Source: Halomonas rhizosphaerae
GTDB lineage: Bacteria > Pseudomonadota > Gammaproteobacteria > Pseudomonadales > Halomonadaceae
DNA: 64,000 nucleotides
Assembly (NCBI RefSeq): GCF_030010555.1
Contig: NZ_JASCQP010000027.1
Span: 154,610 to 218,609 of the forward strand
Reading direction: 5' to 3'
In this document: positions 39,163 to 48,122 of the stretch, piece after piece
How positions within the stretch are numbered: position 1 is the first letter of the stretch
How the letters are laid out: each line of letters starts with the position of its first letter
The notes under the pieces: model-generated
What the model saw: the letters and a program-made list of their open reading frames with translations, nothing else
Told to the model about the DNA's origin: nothing
Database searches by the model: none
Position numbers and translations under genes: made by a program

Positions 39163-39633
39163 TCAGGCAGGCCGGCGACGACGCCACAGGAACAGGCCGG
39201 CGGCCACCACCAGCCAGCTCATGGCCGCCGCCACGGTGTCGTCGAGCACGATGCCCACGCCCCCGGGCACCGCCTCGGCCAGGCTCACCGGCGGCGGCTT
39301 GGTGGCATCGAGAAGCCGGTAGACCACGAAGGCCCCGGCCAGGGCCGCGGGGTGTCGCGCCGCCGACTGGCCCAGCACCGCCACCGGGAAGGCGACGATC
39401 TCGTCGAGCACGATGCGCCCGTCATCCTTGAGGCCCAGCTCCTCCGCGGCCAGGTGGCAGATTGGCACGGCCGCCACCAGCAGCGCAGCCACCAGGGCGA
39501 GTTGCAGGCGGCGGGAGCGGCCCAGCAGCCACCAGGCGAGCGGCAGCCCCAGCAGCGACCCGACGGTGCCCGAGGCCCAGGGCGAGAGTCCCGTGCCGAG
39601 GCCGGTGGCCAGCCACATCAGTGCGTTCTCCAT
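39163..39633 (-). CDS. pgpA: phosphatidylglycerophosphatase A family protein
   Basis: 156-residue inner-membrane phosphatase of glycerophospholipid synthesis. Family motifs GTGLSPWASGTVGSL at the N-terminus, LDEIVAFPVAV (acidic active-site region) and the C-terminal IVLDDTVAAAMS are all present. AGGGAAC precedes Met 39633. Typical PgpA lengths are 150-170 residues. Divergent from chaC. Confidence 0.93.
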   Translation of the reverse strand: MENALMWLATGLGTGLSPWASGTVGSLLGLPLAWWLLGRSRRLQLALVAALLVAAVPICHLAAEELGLKDDGRIVLDEIVAFPVAVLGQSAARHPAALAGAFVVYRLLDATKPPPVSLAEAVPGGVGIVLDDTVAAAMSWLVVAAGLFLWRRRRPA

Positions 39634-39813
39634 GTTCCCTGCCCCCTGCGCGATGGATGGCGCGGCGTGCTCCGTGACGCCCCGCCCGCGGCCGGTATCG
39701 GCCGAGCAGCCGCCAAGATACCCGCCGGCCCGACGGACGTCGATGGCGACCGAACCGGCCGCGACCCGCCTCCACCCTTCGACATTCGCTGCCGGGCGAC
39801 GCATCATTCGGGG

Positions 39814-40392
39814 ATGACCCTCGACACGACCCACCGCAACCGGCAGATGACCCACTTCGACGGCCACCACGAGATCTGGCTGTTCGGCTACGGCTCGCTG
39901 ATCTGGAAGGCCGACTTCCCCTTCCTGGAGCGCCGCCCGGCCTATATCCACGGCTGGGTGCGCCGCTTCTGGCAGGGCTCCCACGACCACCGCGGCACCC
40001 CCGAGTCGCCGGGTCGCGTGGTCACCCTGGTGCGCGAGCCCGGCGCGACCTGCCACGGCATGGCCTACCGCATCACCCCCGAGGTGCTCGGCCCGCTCGA
40101 CGTACGCGAGAAGAACGGCTATCTGCGCGAGGTGACCCGGCTGCACTTCGACGACGGTGCCACGCCTTCGAGCGCCGACGGGCTGGTGTATCTCGCCACC
40201 GAGGACAACGCCGCCTTCCTCGGCGACGCCCCGCTGGACGCCATCGCCGAGCAGATTGCCGTGGCCCACGGCCCCAGCGGCCCCAACCGCGACTACCTGG
40301 TCAACCTGGCCCAGGCCCTGAGCGAACTCGGCGTGGATGATCCCCACGTGTTCGCCCTGGCAGCGCGCCTGCCCCACCCGGCAGACGCCTGA
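39814..40392 (+). CDS. gamma-glutamylcyclotransferase, ChaC family
   Basis: 192-residue enzyme that cleaves glutathione to 5-oxoproline and Cys-Gly. The ChaC signature WLFGYGSLIWK and the catalytic Glu in LDVREKNGYLRE are visible. The start is uncertain: Met 39814 follows GGGG directly, while Met 39847 would give 181 residues and begins just before the conserved part. Ends 38 bases before the threonine ammonia-lyase start. Confidence 0.92.
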   Translation: MTLDTTHRNRQMTHFDGHHEIWLFGYGSLIWKADFPFLERRPAYIHGWVRRFWQGSHDHRGTPESPGRVVTLVREPGATCHGMAYRITPEVLGPLDVREKNGYLREVTRLHFDDGATPSSADGLVYLATEDNAAFLGDAPLDAIAEQIAVAHGPSGPNRDYLVNLAQALSELGVDDPHVFALAARLPHPADA

Positions 40393-40430
40393 TGCCCCGA
40401 CACCACCTCGACAACGGAGACGACCCTCCC

Positions 40431-41684
40431 ATGAGCGTGACCCTCGACGACGTCCGACAGGCCGCCACCCGCCTTCAGGGAAGCGTGGAGCGCACCGCCT
40501 GCCTGCACTCCACCACCCTCTCGCAGCTCACCGGCTGCGAGCTCTACATCAAGTTCGAGAACCACCAGTTCACCGCTTCCTTCAAGGAACGCGGCGCCCT
40601 CAACCACCTGCTCTCGCTCAGCCCCGAGGAGCGCGCCCGGGGCGTGATCGCCATGTCGGCGGGCAACCACGCCCAGGCGGTGGCCTATCACGCCAAGCGG
40701 CTGGGCATCCACGCCACCATCGTCATGCCCCGCCACACCCCCAACCTCAAGGTGCGCAACACCCGCAACTTCGGGGCCGAGGTGCACCTGGAGGGCAACG
40801 GGGTCGACGAGGCCGGGGCCTATGCGCGGCGCCTGGCCGAGGAGCGCCACCTGGTCTTCGTGCACCCCTACGACGACGAGCGGATCATCGCCGGGCAGGG
40901 CACCATCGCCCTGGAGATGCTCGAGGAGGTCCCCGACCTGGAGTGCCTGGTGATCCCCATCGGTGGCGGCGGCCTGATCAGCGGCAACGCCATGGCGGCC
41001 AAGGCGCTGAAGCCCGATATCGAGGTGATCGGCGTGCAGACCAAGCGCTTCCCCGCCATGAAGCAGGCGCTGGCCGGCGACGAGATTCATTGCGGCCTGG
41101 CCACCCTGGCCGAGGGCATCGCCGTGAAGCAGCCCGGTGAGTTGACCCGGGAGATCGTCCGCGAGCTGGTCAGCGACATCGTGCTGGTGGACGAGCCCGA
41201 GATCGAGCGCGCCATCCTGATGCTGCTGGAGATCGAGAAGAGCGTCGCCGAGGGCGCCGGCGCCGCGGGGCTCGCCGCCCTGCTGACCGACCCGACGCGC
41301 TACCGCGGCCGCAGGGTGGGGCTGGTGCTGTGCGGCGGCAACATCGACATGCTGGCGCTCTCCTCGGTGATCCAGCGCGGCCTGGTGCGCTCGGGGCGCA
41401 TCGTGCGGGTGCGGGTCGGCATCCCCGACGTGCCCGGCTCGCTGGCCGAGCTTACCCGCCTGCTCGCCGAGCAGCGCGCCAACGTCATCCAGATCGCCCA
41501 CCAGCGCACCTTCACCGACCTCTCGCTGCGCGCCACCGAGGTCGAGGCCACCCTCGAGACGCTGGGCAGCGATCACACCCGCGAGGTGATCGCCGCGCTG
41601 CGCGCCGAGGGCTACGACCCGGTGCTACCCGCCAACGAGGTGCACCCGGACGAGCGCTGGGCCACCGACCCCGAGGGGCACTGA
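40431..41684 (+). CDS. threonine ammonia-lyase with C-terminal ACT domain
   Basis: 417-residue PLP enzyme converting threonine to 2-oxobutanoate and ammonia. PLP lysine in TASFKERGAL (Lys52), Gly-rich phosphate loop IGGGGLISG. A single ACT-like regulatory domain occupies about residues 335-415 (VGIPDVPGSLAELTRLL), making it longer than TdcB but shorter than E. coli IlvA with its two regulatory repeats. It can feed isoleucine synthesis or threonine breakdown. Confidence 0.93.
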   Translation: MSVTLDDVRQAATRLQGSVERTACLHSTTLSQLTGCELYIKFENHQFTASFKERGALNHLLSLSPEERARGVIAMSAGNHAQAVAYHAKRLGIHATIVMPRHTPNLKVRNTRNFGAEVHLEGNGVDEAGAYARRLAEERHLVFVHPYDDERIIAGQGTIALEMLEEVPDLECLVIPIGGGGLISGNAMAAKALKPDIEVIGVQTKRFPAMKQALAGDEIHCGLATLAEGIAVKQPGELTREIVRELVSDIVLVDEPEIERAILMLLEIEKSVAEGAGAAGLAALLTDPTRYRGRRVGLVLCGGNIDMLALSSVIQRGLVRSGRIVRVRVGIPDVPGSLAELTRLLAEQRANVIQIAHQRTFTDLSLRATEVEATLETLGSDHTREVIAALRAEGYDPVLPANEVHPDERWATDPEGH

Positions 41685-41783
41685 CCTGCACCTTGGCCGC
41701 ATGGCGCAGGGCCGGTGGCAGGCGTACCCTGTGCGCATTTGATCATCGCAACGGTTTCCATCATCTCAACAAGGGATAGAGTG

Positions 41784-43520
41784 ATGAGCAGCAAGTTGAA
41801 AGTGACAGCCCCCCTGGTCATCCTGCATGGCGACGAGATGGCGCAGGTGGCCTTCGAGCGGATCCTCGACACCTTCGTGACCTCCCCGCTGGACATCGAG
41901 CTGGTGGAGATCGACCTGACCGCGGAGAACCGCCTGGTCACCAACGGCCAGGCGGTGATCGATGCCATCGAGGCGCTCAAGCGCCACGGGGTGGGCGTGA
42001 AGAACGCCGGCATGACGGTCAACCGCGCCCAGCTGGGCGAGCTGCTGTCCGCCCATCCCGAGCTCGACGGCACCAGCCTGCACCCGCTGGCCACCAAGTC
42101 GCCCAACGGCGCCATCCGCAAGGGCATCGGCGGGAATATCACCCGCGAGGACATCCAGTTCCGCAACCTGCAGTTCAACAAGCCGGAGTGGGTCGGCCGC
42201 GACATCGAGGTCGACACCATGGCGACCGGCGGCAGCAAGGACAGCTACAACGAGCTCTCCCGTGCCACCGGCATCGTCAAGCTGATGTTCGTCGGTGCCA
42301 GCGGTGACCCGGTGGAGCTGCACCGCCGCGAGGTCAAGAAGGGTGACCCCTGGCTGCTCGCCACCAACGACATCGACGAGATCAAGGCCTGGGCGCACCG
42401 CTTCTTTCAGCGCGCCATCGACGAGAAGCGCGACATCTACCTCGGCCTCAAGGACACCGTGATCGCCGGCTACGACGGCGTGATGCGCGCCGCCATCGAG
42501 GGCATCTACGAGAGCGACTACCGCGCGCAGGTCGAGGCACTGGGGCTCGCCTACCACTACGAGCTGATCGACGCCCAGGCCGCGCGCATCGTCGCCAACC
42601 CGCCCGAGCGGGCCCTGTGGGGCGTGCCGGACAACACCACCGGCCGCAAGCTCTACAAGCTGGTCGAGCAGCTCAAGGTGCACGGCATCCCCACCCGCAA
42701 GGCACACGTCTCGCTGTCGCGGATGAGCGCCGGCGGCGGCGACCAGTACGGCAGCTACAACGCCCCCGCCACGGAGGACGGCATCCTCAAGGTGATCGTC
42801 GACGGCGACGAGAAGCATGCGCGCCACGTCAAGCAGGGCGACCCCATCCTGCTGATGTCCAACGACCACGAGGCCATCAAGGACTGGGTCACCCAGGTAT
42901 TCCGCGACGCCTCGCGCAAGCAGAAGGAGGTCTACTTCGGCCTCAAGCGCGAGTACATGGACTACGACGAGGTGTTCAGCACCGTGATCACCGACGTGCG
43001 CCGCGAACTGGCCCAGGCCGACACCCCGCCGCCGTCGTTCATGATCATGCGGCCCTCCAGCCAGCTCATCAAGATGATCACCGACCCGCCGCGCAACGCC
43101 CTCTACCCGGCGCAGAACCTCGACGGCGACATCTTCTCGGACATCTCCGCGGCGCTCGGCGGCAGCCTGGCCACCGCCAGCTCGATCATCGAGAGCAAGA
43201 GCGGCACCATGCTCTTCGAGGCGCCCCACGGCACCGCCCACGACCTCTACCTGAAGTACCTGGAGAGCGACGGCAAGGAGGCGCACTTCAACTCTTCGGC
43301 GCTGATCTTCGCCGTGGCCAATGCCCTGGAGACCCTCGGCGAGCGCGAGGACAACGCGGCCCTGGTCGACTACGCCACGCGCCTCAAGGCCGCGCTGATC
43401 GATACCGTCGCCGACGGCATCATCACCGGCGACCTCAAGGGCAAGACCACCGACCCCGCCTCGGAGACCGTCGTCGACATGCAGGGCTTTCTCGACGCCG
43501 TAGCAAGCCGCCTGGGCTGA
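41784..43520 (+). CDS. isocitrate dehydrogenase-like protein with internal duplication
   Basis: 578-residue member of the isocitrate/isopropylmalate dehydrogenase superfamily, closest in pattern to the eukaryotic-type NADP enzyme: SPNGAIRKGIGG near residue 106, a KRDIYLGLKDTVIAGYDG block near 215, DGDIFSDISAALGG near 447 and EAPHGTAHDLY near 479. Unusually the central part is present twice: about residues 125-284 resemble about 290-447 (KKGDPWLLATND vs KQGDPILLMSND; IVANPPERALW vs MITDPPRNALY). This accounts for the extra length over the usual 400-420 residues. Start 41784 has AAGGGAT upstream. Presumed TCA-cycle enzyme; activity depends on which copy retains the catalytic Tyr/Lys. Confidence 0.85.
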   Translation: MSSKLKVTAPLVILHGDEMAQVAFERILDTFVTSPLDIELVEIDLTAENRLVTNGQAVIDAIEALKRHGVGVKNAGMTVNRAQLGELLSAHPELDGTSLHPLATKSPNGAIRKGIGGNITREDIQFRNLQFNKPEWVGRDIEVDTMATGGSKDSYNELSRATGIVKLMFVGASGDPVELHRREVKKGDPWLLATNDIDEIKAWAHRFFQRAIDEKRDIYLGLKDTVIAGYDGVMRAAIEGIYESDYRAQVEALGLAYHYELIDAQAARIVANPPERALWGVPDNTTGRKLYKLVEQLKVHGIPTRKAHVSLSRMSAGGGDQYGSYNAPATEDGILKVIVDGDEKHARHVKQGDPILLMSNDHEAIKDWVTQVFRDASRKQKEVYFGLKREYMDYDEVFSTVITDVRRELAQADTPPPSFMIMRPSSQLIKMITDPPRNALYPAQNLDGDIFSDISAALGGSLATASSIIESKSGTMLFEAPHGTAHDLYLKYLESDGKEAHFNSSALIFAVANALETLGEREDNAALVDYATRLKAALIDTVADGIITGDLKGKTTDPASETVVDMQGFLDAVASRLG

Positions 43521-43521
43521 G

Positions 43522-43737
43522 ATGGTCGCCGCCGAGGAGCAGCCCGACGAGTGCGTGCCGAGCGAGTGGCGCATCACGGAAGGCCACGACGAGGCGGCCA
43601 TCGCGGCGGCACAGGCAGAGCGCGAGGCGAGGGGACTCGACGCCGAGCACGGGGTTCTCGTTGGCGATCCGGCGAGCCAGCTCGTGCAAGCCCGCCATCC
43701 GGCAACAGGAGAATTCACGGCAGTGGAGTTGCTATGA
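43522..43737 (+). CDS. small acidic hypothetical protein
   Basis: 71-residue polar, Glu/Ala-rich protein starting one base after the isocitrate dehydrogenase stop and overlapping the PAP2 gene start by ATGA. The tight packing argues for translation, and no known domain or hydrophobic segment is visible. Confidence 0.6.
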   Translation: MVAAEEQPDECVPSEWRITEGHDEAAIAAAQAEREARGLDAEHGVLVGDPASQLVQARHPATGEFTAVELL

Positions 43738-44489
43738 AACGCTTCGAGAGGACCGAACGGGTGGGACGCCAAGGCCTTTCCAAGCTGGCTCGACTCGCCC
43801 GCTACGAGTTCGGGGCGCTACTGTGCGTCCTGGTCCTGTTCGGCGGGGTCTGGGGGTTCGTCGAGCTGGCCGATGAAGTCTCCGAGGGTGACACCCAGAG
43901 CATCGATGAGACCCTGCTGCTCTCGCTGCGCAACCCTGCCGATCACACCGACCCGCTCGGCCCGGGCTGGCTGGAGGAGCTGGGGCGGGACTTTACTGCG
44001 CTCGGCGGTGTCGGCGTGCTGGTGCTGGTCTCGCTGGGCGCCCTGGGCTACCTGTTACTCGCCCGACGCTATCGCGCGGCGCTCTTGGCCGCGGTCGCGG
44101 TGCCGGGCGGCATACTGCTCAGCACCATGATGAAGGTCGGCTTCGATCGCCCTCGGCCCGACCTTGTTCCTCATGACTCCATCGTCTACACCGCAAGCTT
44201 TCCCAGCGGCCATGCGATGATGTCTGCCGTGACCTACCTCACCCTTGCCGCCCTGCTCGTCCGCGTACAGCCCGAGCTGAGGCTGAAGGCTTACATCCTG
44301 GTGCTGGCGATACTGCTCACCCTGCTGGTGGGCATGAGCCGTGTCTACCTCGGCGTCCACTGGCCGACGGATGTCCTTGCCGGGTGGACGGCCGGGGCCG
44401 CCTGGGCGGCGTTGTGCTGGCTCGCGATGCGCTGGATGCAGCGCCGCGGGCAGGTGGAGACAGAGGAGAACGGGTCAGGCACCCAATAG
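43734..44489 (+). CDS. PAP2-family membrane phosphatase
   Basis: 251-residue integral membrane protein of the lipid phosphatase family. The tripartite active site is complete: KVGFDRPRP, PSGHAMM and SRVYLGVHWPTDVLAG, with five to six helices around it. It probably dephosphorylates undecaprenyl diphosphate or phosphatidylglycerophosphate at the outer face of the inner membrane. Translationally coupled to the small upstream ORF. Confidence 0.94.
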   Translation: MKRFERTERVGRQGLSKLARLARYEFGALLCVLVLFGGVWGFVELADEVSEGDTQSIDETLLLSLRNPADHTDPLGPGWLEELGRDFTALGGVGVLVLVSLGALGYLLLARRYRAALLAAVAVPGGILLSTMMKVGFDRPRPDLVPHDSIVYTASFPSGHAMMSAVTYLTLAALLVRVQPELRLKAYILVLAILLTLLVGMSRVYLGVHWPTDVLAGWTAGAAWAALCWLAMRWMQRRGQVETEENGSGTQ

Positions 44490-44690
44490 CGTAACCGCCG
44501 GCCTAACCCTGTCGGGTTCGCGCCGTTCTGGTGGCGCTTCGCCAGGCAGGTCCTGAGGCAAGTACCCTCCCCTTCTCGTTGGCAGCGGCCCTGGCATGGC
44601 GGATTGCGACGACGATGGTCAGATAGTCGAGGAGCGGGCATCGCGCTTCGACTAGGCTTGTCGCATTGGCTCCAGGAAAAGGCTAGCGTC

Positions 44691-45245
44691 ATGCACTCAC
44701 TCAGCCCCAAGGGACTCGCAATCGTCGACGAACTCGCCGAGCGTCACGATTTCAGTCACGACGCTATTGCGCACATGGTGTCGGCCGTGGCCGACGGCAA
44801 TGGCCAGATGGCGATGTTTTCACATCCCGAGTTCGGCGGCCCCGGCCAATGGATGCAGGGTGGCATGCTGATGCTGAGCGACCCCGTCAACCATGCCTTG
44901 AAAGCCCGCGTGGATGCGCTGTGCCACGAGATAGGTGAGATACTTGCCCGACAGCCGGGTCGGCTCGTCGCGGTAGAGAACACAGCCTGGTGGCCGGCGG
45001 AACTCGGTACACCCGACGCCACCGGCGAACAGAACGGTTTGCGCTATGCCTACTTTGCGCAGGCTCGACGCCTCGTCGTGCAGACCGACAATATCATCCG
45101 GGTCTATGACACCCTCGACCATCGCATCGGTGGCCTTGCCCAGCAGCAGGGAAGGCGGAGCCGATTCACGGTGACCAGCCAGCACGGGGAGGTCGACCTC
45201 GCGAGCCTGCCGGTCATATCCACCGGCAGGCAGCCGCCGAGTTAG
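44691..45245 (+). CDS. conserved hypothetical protein
   Basis: 184-residue soluble protein beginning LSPKGLAIVDELAERHDFS, with a conserved-looking NGQMAMFSHPEFGGPGQW segment and later VQTDNIIRVYDTLDHRIGG. I recognise the style of a proteobacterial conserved hypothetical family found in several genera but cannot name a function. Met 44691 has AGGAAAAGG upstream. Confidence 0.8.
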   Translation: MHSLSPKGLAIVDELAERHDFSHDAIAHMVSAVADGNGQMAMFSHPEFGGPGQWMQGGMLMLSDPVNHALKARVDALCHEIGEILARQPGRLVAVENTAWWPAELGTPDATGEQNGLRYAYFAQARRLVVQTDNIIRVYDTLDHRIGGLAQQQGRRSRFTVTSQHGEVDLASLPVISTGRQPPS

Positions 45246-45423
45246 AGCACGAAGCCACTACCCACGAAGCAACTACCGGTTTGCAGGGACGAAATGCGGC
45301 ATCAATGGGCTCGGCAGCCCCAACTCCAGGCCGTCGCGAAAGTGGGTAATGCGCAACGAACACAGGCCCGTTCGGGCCATGCCGGGCGGGGCTGACGCGC
45401 GTTACCCGCGAGAGGGCCGGTGC

Positions 45424-45525
45424 TCAGATCACCCCGCAGTTCTGCAGCGTCAGCGCCACCAGCAGCAATACCCCCAGGCCGATCACCTTGCCGGTGGTCC
45501 CCTTCTTGCCCTGTTTCCTGTCCAT
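45424..45525 (-). CDS. 33-residue single-span membrane protein
   Basis: Unlisted small ORF: a basic N-terminus (MDRKQGKKGTTGK) followed by one hydrophobic helix (VIGLGVLLLVALTLQ) and a short tail with one Cys. GGAGG lies upstream but only two bases from the ATG, so initiation efficiency is uncertain. The positive-inside pattern and clean helix make it a plausible real small protein. Confidence 0.5.
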   Translation of the reverse strand: MDRKQGKKGTTGKVIGLGVLLLVALTLQNCGVI

Positions 45526-45948
45526 CGCCTCCGTCCTCTCGCTCTGCGGTCCGGCATTTCGGACATCTCCACATGCCCGCCCGACCAGGCGTTCCTGCCT
45601 GATGATAGCGCATCGCGCGTTTCACGCCCCGCCTCGTCTGCCCCTGCCTGACGGCCTCTCGTCTTCGCGATCTCGCCTTCTTCCTACTGGCCACCCGTCC
45701 GGCTTCATGCTGCACCAGACGAAAAAAGCAGCAATGCACCCTGCCTTTATCCTAAGAATCAGATAAAACATCCAAACGAGTCGAGAATATTGCTAGAATC
45801 CCGCGCGCACCTCAGGCGCCCCTGCCTCGGGCTACCCGCCCGGGGCAGCTCGTCCGGATCGACCAGCCGCTCACCCGCGCCACGCCTCGACCGCCGTGTG
45901 CCCCGCAGGTGGCGCCTGCCCGCCCATGACCACCCCAAGAGACCCTCC
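45526..45948. other. intergenic region upstream of sstT
   Basis: No convincing gene. An AT-rich patch near 45760-45800 with TAGAAT at 45794 could be the -10 element of the sstT promoter, giving a leader of about 150 bases. The remainder is GC-rich and featureless. Confidence 0.35.
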
Positions 45949-47172
45949 ATGTTCGCCACTGTGCACGCCCTCAGCCGCCCGCTGCTTCGCCTGGGGCTGA
46001 TCCCCCAGATCGCCATCGGCATCGCCTGCGGCATCCTGCTCGCCACCCTCTCGCCGGCCTCCGCCGAGTCGGTCGCACTGCTCGGCCAGCTGTTCATCTC
46101 CGCCCTCAAGGCGGTCGCGCCGATCCTGGTGTTCGTGCTGGTGGCGGCGGCCATCGCCGGTCACCGCCAGGGCCAGCCGACCCATATCCGCTCGGTGCTG
46201 GTGCTCTACGTGATCGGCACCCTGGTCGCCGCGCTGGTGGCCGTGGTGGCGAGCTTCGTGTTCCCCACCACCCTGGCGCTGGAGATGCCCGAGGTCAGCG
46301 GCAATCCGCCGGGCAGCATAGTGGAGATCCTCCGCGACCTGCTGCTCAACGCCGTCACGAACCCGGTCACCGCCCTGATGGAGGCCAACTTCATCGCCAT
46401 CCTGGCGTGGGCGATCGGCCTGGGCCTGATGCTGTGCCAGGCCAGCGAGGCCACCCGCACCATGCTCGGCGACCTCTCCGAGGCGGTGTCGAACATCGTC
46501 AGGATCGTGATCCGCTTCGCCCCGCTGGGCATCTTCGGCCTGGTGGCCGCCACCCTGGCGGAATCCGGCCTGGGCGCCCTGCTCGACTATGGCCGCCTGC
46601 TGGCGGTCATCGTCGGCTGCATGCTGTTCGTGGCGCTGGTCACCAACCCGCTGATCGTCTACTGGCAGACCCGCCGGAACCCCTACCCGCTGGTGTTCAC
46701 CTGCCTGCGCGGCAGCGCCATCACCGCCTTCTTCACGCGCAGCTCCGCGGCCAACATCCCGGTCAACCTGGAGCTCTGCAAGCGCCTGAAGCTGGACGCC
46801 GACACCTACGCCATCTCGATCCCGCTGGGCGCCACCGTCAACATGGCCGGCGCGGCCATCACCATCTCGGTGATCACCCTGGCCGCCGCCCACACCCTCG
46901 GGACCAGCGTCGACTTCCCCACCGCCCTGCTGCTGTGCATCGTCTCCGCGCTGGCCGCCTGCGGGGTCTCGGGCGTGGCCGGCGGCTCGCTGCTGCTGAT
47001 TCCCATGGCCGCCAGCCTCTTCGGCATCTCCACCGAGGTGGCCATGCAGGTGGTGGCGATCGGCTTCGTGATCAGCGTGGTGCAGGACGCCACCGAGACG
47101 GCGCTGAACTCCTCCACCGACGTGCTGTTCACCGCGGCCGCCTGCCGCGGCGAACAACGCCGCCAGGTCTGA
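45949..47172 (+). CDS. sstT: Na+-coupled serine/threonine transporter
   Basis: 407-residue inner-membrane symporter of the DAACS family. It matches E. coli SstT closely along its length: [31 protein letters not shown] (substrate loop), [16 protein letters not shown] and the C-terminal [20 protein letters not shown]. Eight helices and two re-entrant loops are expected. Imports serine and threonine with Na+, which fits a marine or halophilic lifestyle. Ribosome site weak (AAGAGACC). Confidence 0.96.
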   Translation: MFATVHALSRPLLRLGLIPQIAIGIACGILLATLSPASAESVALLGQLFISALKAVAPILVFVLVAAAIAGHRQGQPTHIRSVLVLYVIGTLVAALVAVVASFVFPTTLALEMPEVSGNPPGSIVEILRDLLLNAVTNPVTALMEANFIAILAWAIGLGLMLCQASEATRTMLGDLSEAVSNIVRIVIRFAPLGIFGLVAATLAESGLGALLDYGRLLAVIVGCMLFVALVTNPLIVYWQTRRNPYPLVFTCLRGSAITAFFTRSSAANIPVNLELCKRLKLDADTYAISIPLGATVNMAGAAITISVITLAAAHTLGTSVDFPTALLLCIVSALAACGVSGVAGGSLLLIPMAASLFGISTEVAMQVVAIGFVISVVQDATETALNSSTDVLFTAAACRGEQRRQV

Positions 47173-47179
47173 CGCGACA

Positions 47180-47212
47180 GCGCCGGCCCCGCATGATAGG
47201 CGGGGCCGGCGC
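47180..47212 (+). terminator. sstT terminator
   Basis: 13-bp perfect stem GCGCCGGCCCCGC / GCGGGGCCGGCGC with a seven-base loop, eight bases past the sstT stop; only a weak T-rich tail (CTTCTCT) follows. Confidence 0.75.
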
Positions 47213-47681
47213 AGCCTTCTCTGCTCCACGGTCAGCACGATTACCCTTGCCGCAGGTGACGGTCATGAACCGGCGTCGGCAGACAAAAAAGGATTGACCT
47301 AATCTGGCCTGGTTCTATATGACAACCGGCCAACGCTCAGGTCGCGTGTCAGATGGCCCGATGACCAGGCCCCTTTCGTGCCGCAAGTACCGCACTTATT
47401 ATTTGGGTTCAGGTTTTTATCATTATTTGGTTTTAACCTTCACGAAATCACAGGATAAACTGAAAAAGCCTCCCCAAAGAAGGCACCCCACACATGGATC
47501 AAGACACTCTTGTACCGGCGTTTGTACCGGGGACGGAGGCACATTAGAACGGCACACAATGAGCACTCACCTAACGATCAATGAGTTACTACACCACCGC
47601 TGTGGGATCTAGCTGAGGCTGGCGTTGCGTCAGGGCTGCCGGTCGGCCATGGCTCCTGCGGCAAAGATGGAGGAACAAGCC
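47213..47681. other. AT-rich intergenic stretch without a recognisable gene
   Basis: Composition is clearly AT-richer than its neighbours around 47380-47480. Two TTGTACCGG copies sit 12 bases apart (47510 and 47522), next to a GGGGACGGAGGCAC segment of a kind I associate with remnants of mobile or REP-like DNA. No ORF is convincing. Confidence 0.4.
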
Positions 47682-48122
47682 ATGACACCGTTACGCATCG
47701 CGACACTAGCCGTCTGCATCGCACTCCTGATGCCGATCACGGTTCAGGCCGAATCGCTCGAGGAAGACGTCAGCGCCGCCTACGGCAAATGGGACGCCGC
47801 CTTCAACGAGACTGATGCCAAGAGCCTTGCGACTTTTTATACCGAAGACACGCTGTTCCTGCCGGCAAGTCACGACATCATCAAGGGCCCCTCGGGAGTC
47901 GAGGAGTTCTTCGGTGGTCTGTTCGACAACGGCGTGACTGGGCACAAGCTCGAGCTGATCGAGGCCATCAGCGAAGGCGACCTGGTAGTGTCGACAGCCA
48001 AGTGGTCGGCGGAGGGAAAGGATGATGCAGGCGCACCGACGACATTCGGTGGCATAGCCACGCATGTCTTCGAGAAACAGGACGACGGCAGCCTGCGGCT
48101 GAAAATGCACACCTTCAATTAG
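47682..48122 (+). CDS. exported SnoaL/DUF4440-like (NTF2-fold) protein
   Basis: 146-residue protein with signal peptide (cleavage at VQA-ES) and an NTF2-like fold pattern: YGKWDAAFNETDAKSLATFYTED followed by alternating strands. Catalytic role not evident; members include isomerases and ligand carriers. GGAGG eight bases upstream sets Met 47682. Its last eight bases overlap the convergent cyclase gene. Confidence 0.86.
   Translation: MTPLRIATLAVCIALLMPITVQAESLEEDVSAAYGKWDAAFNETDAKSLATFYTEDTLFLPASHDIIKGPSGVEEFFGGLFDNGVTGHKLELIEAISEGDLVVSTAKWSAEGKDDAGAPTTFGGIATHVFEKQDDGSLRLKMHTFN

Noticed and set aside
45302-45739. 145-codon minus-strand ORF
   Set aside because: Arg/Gly-rich composition without ribosome site; overlaps the more convincing 33-residue membrane protein in another frame.
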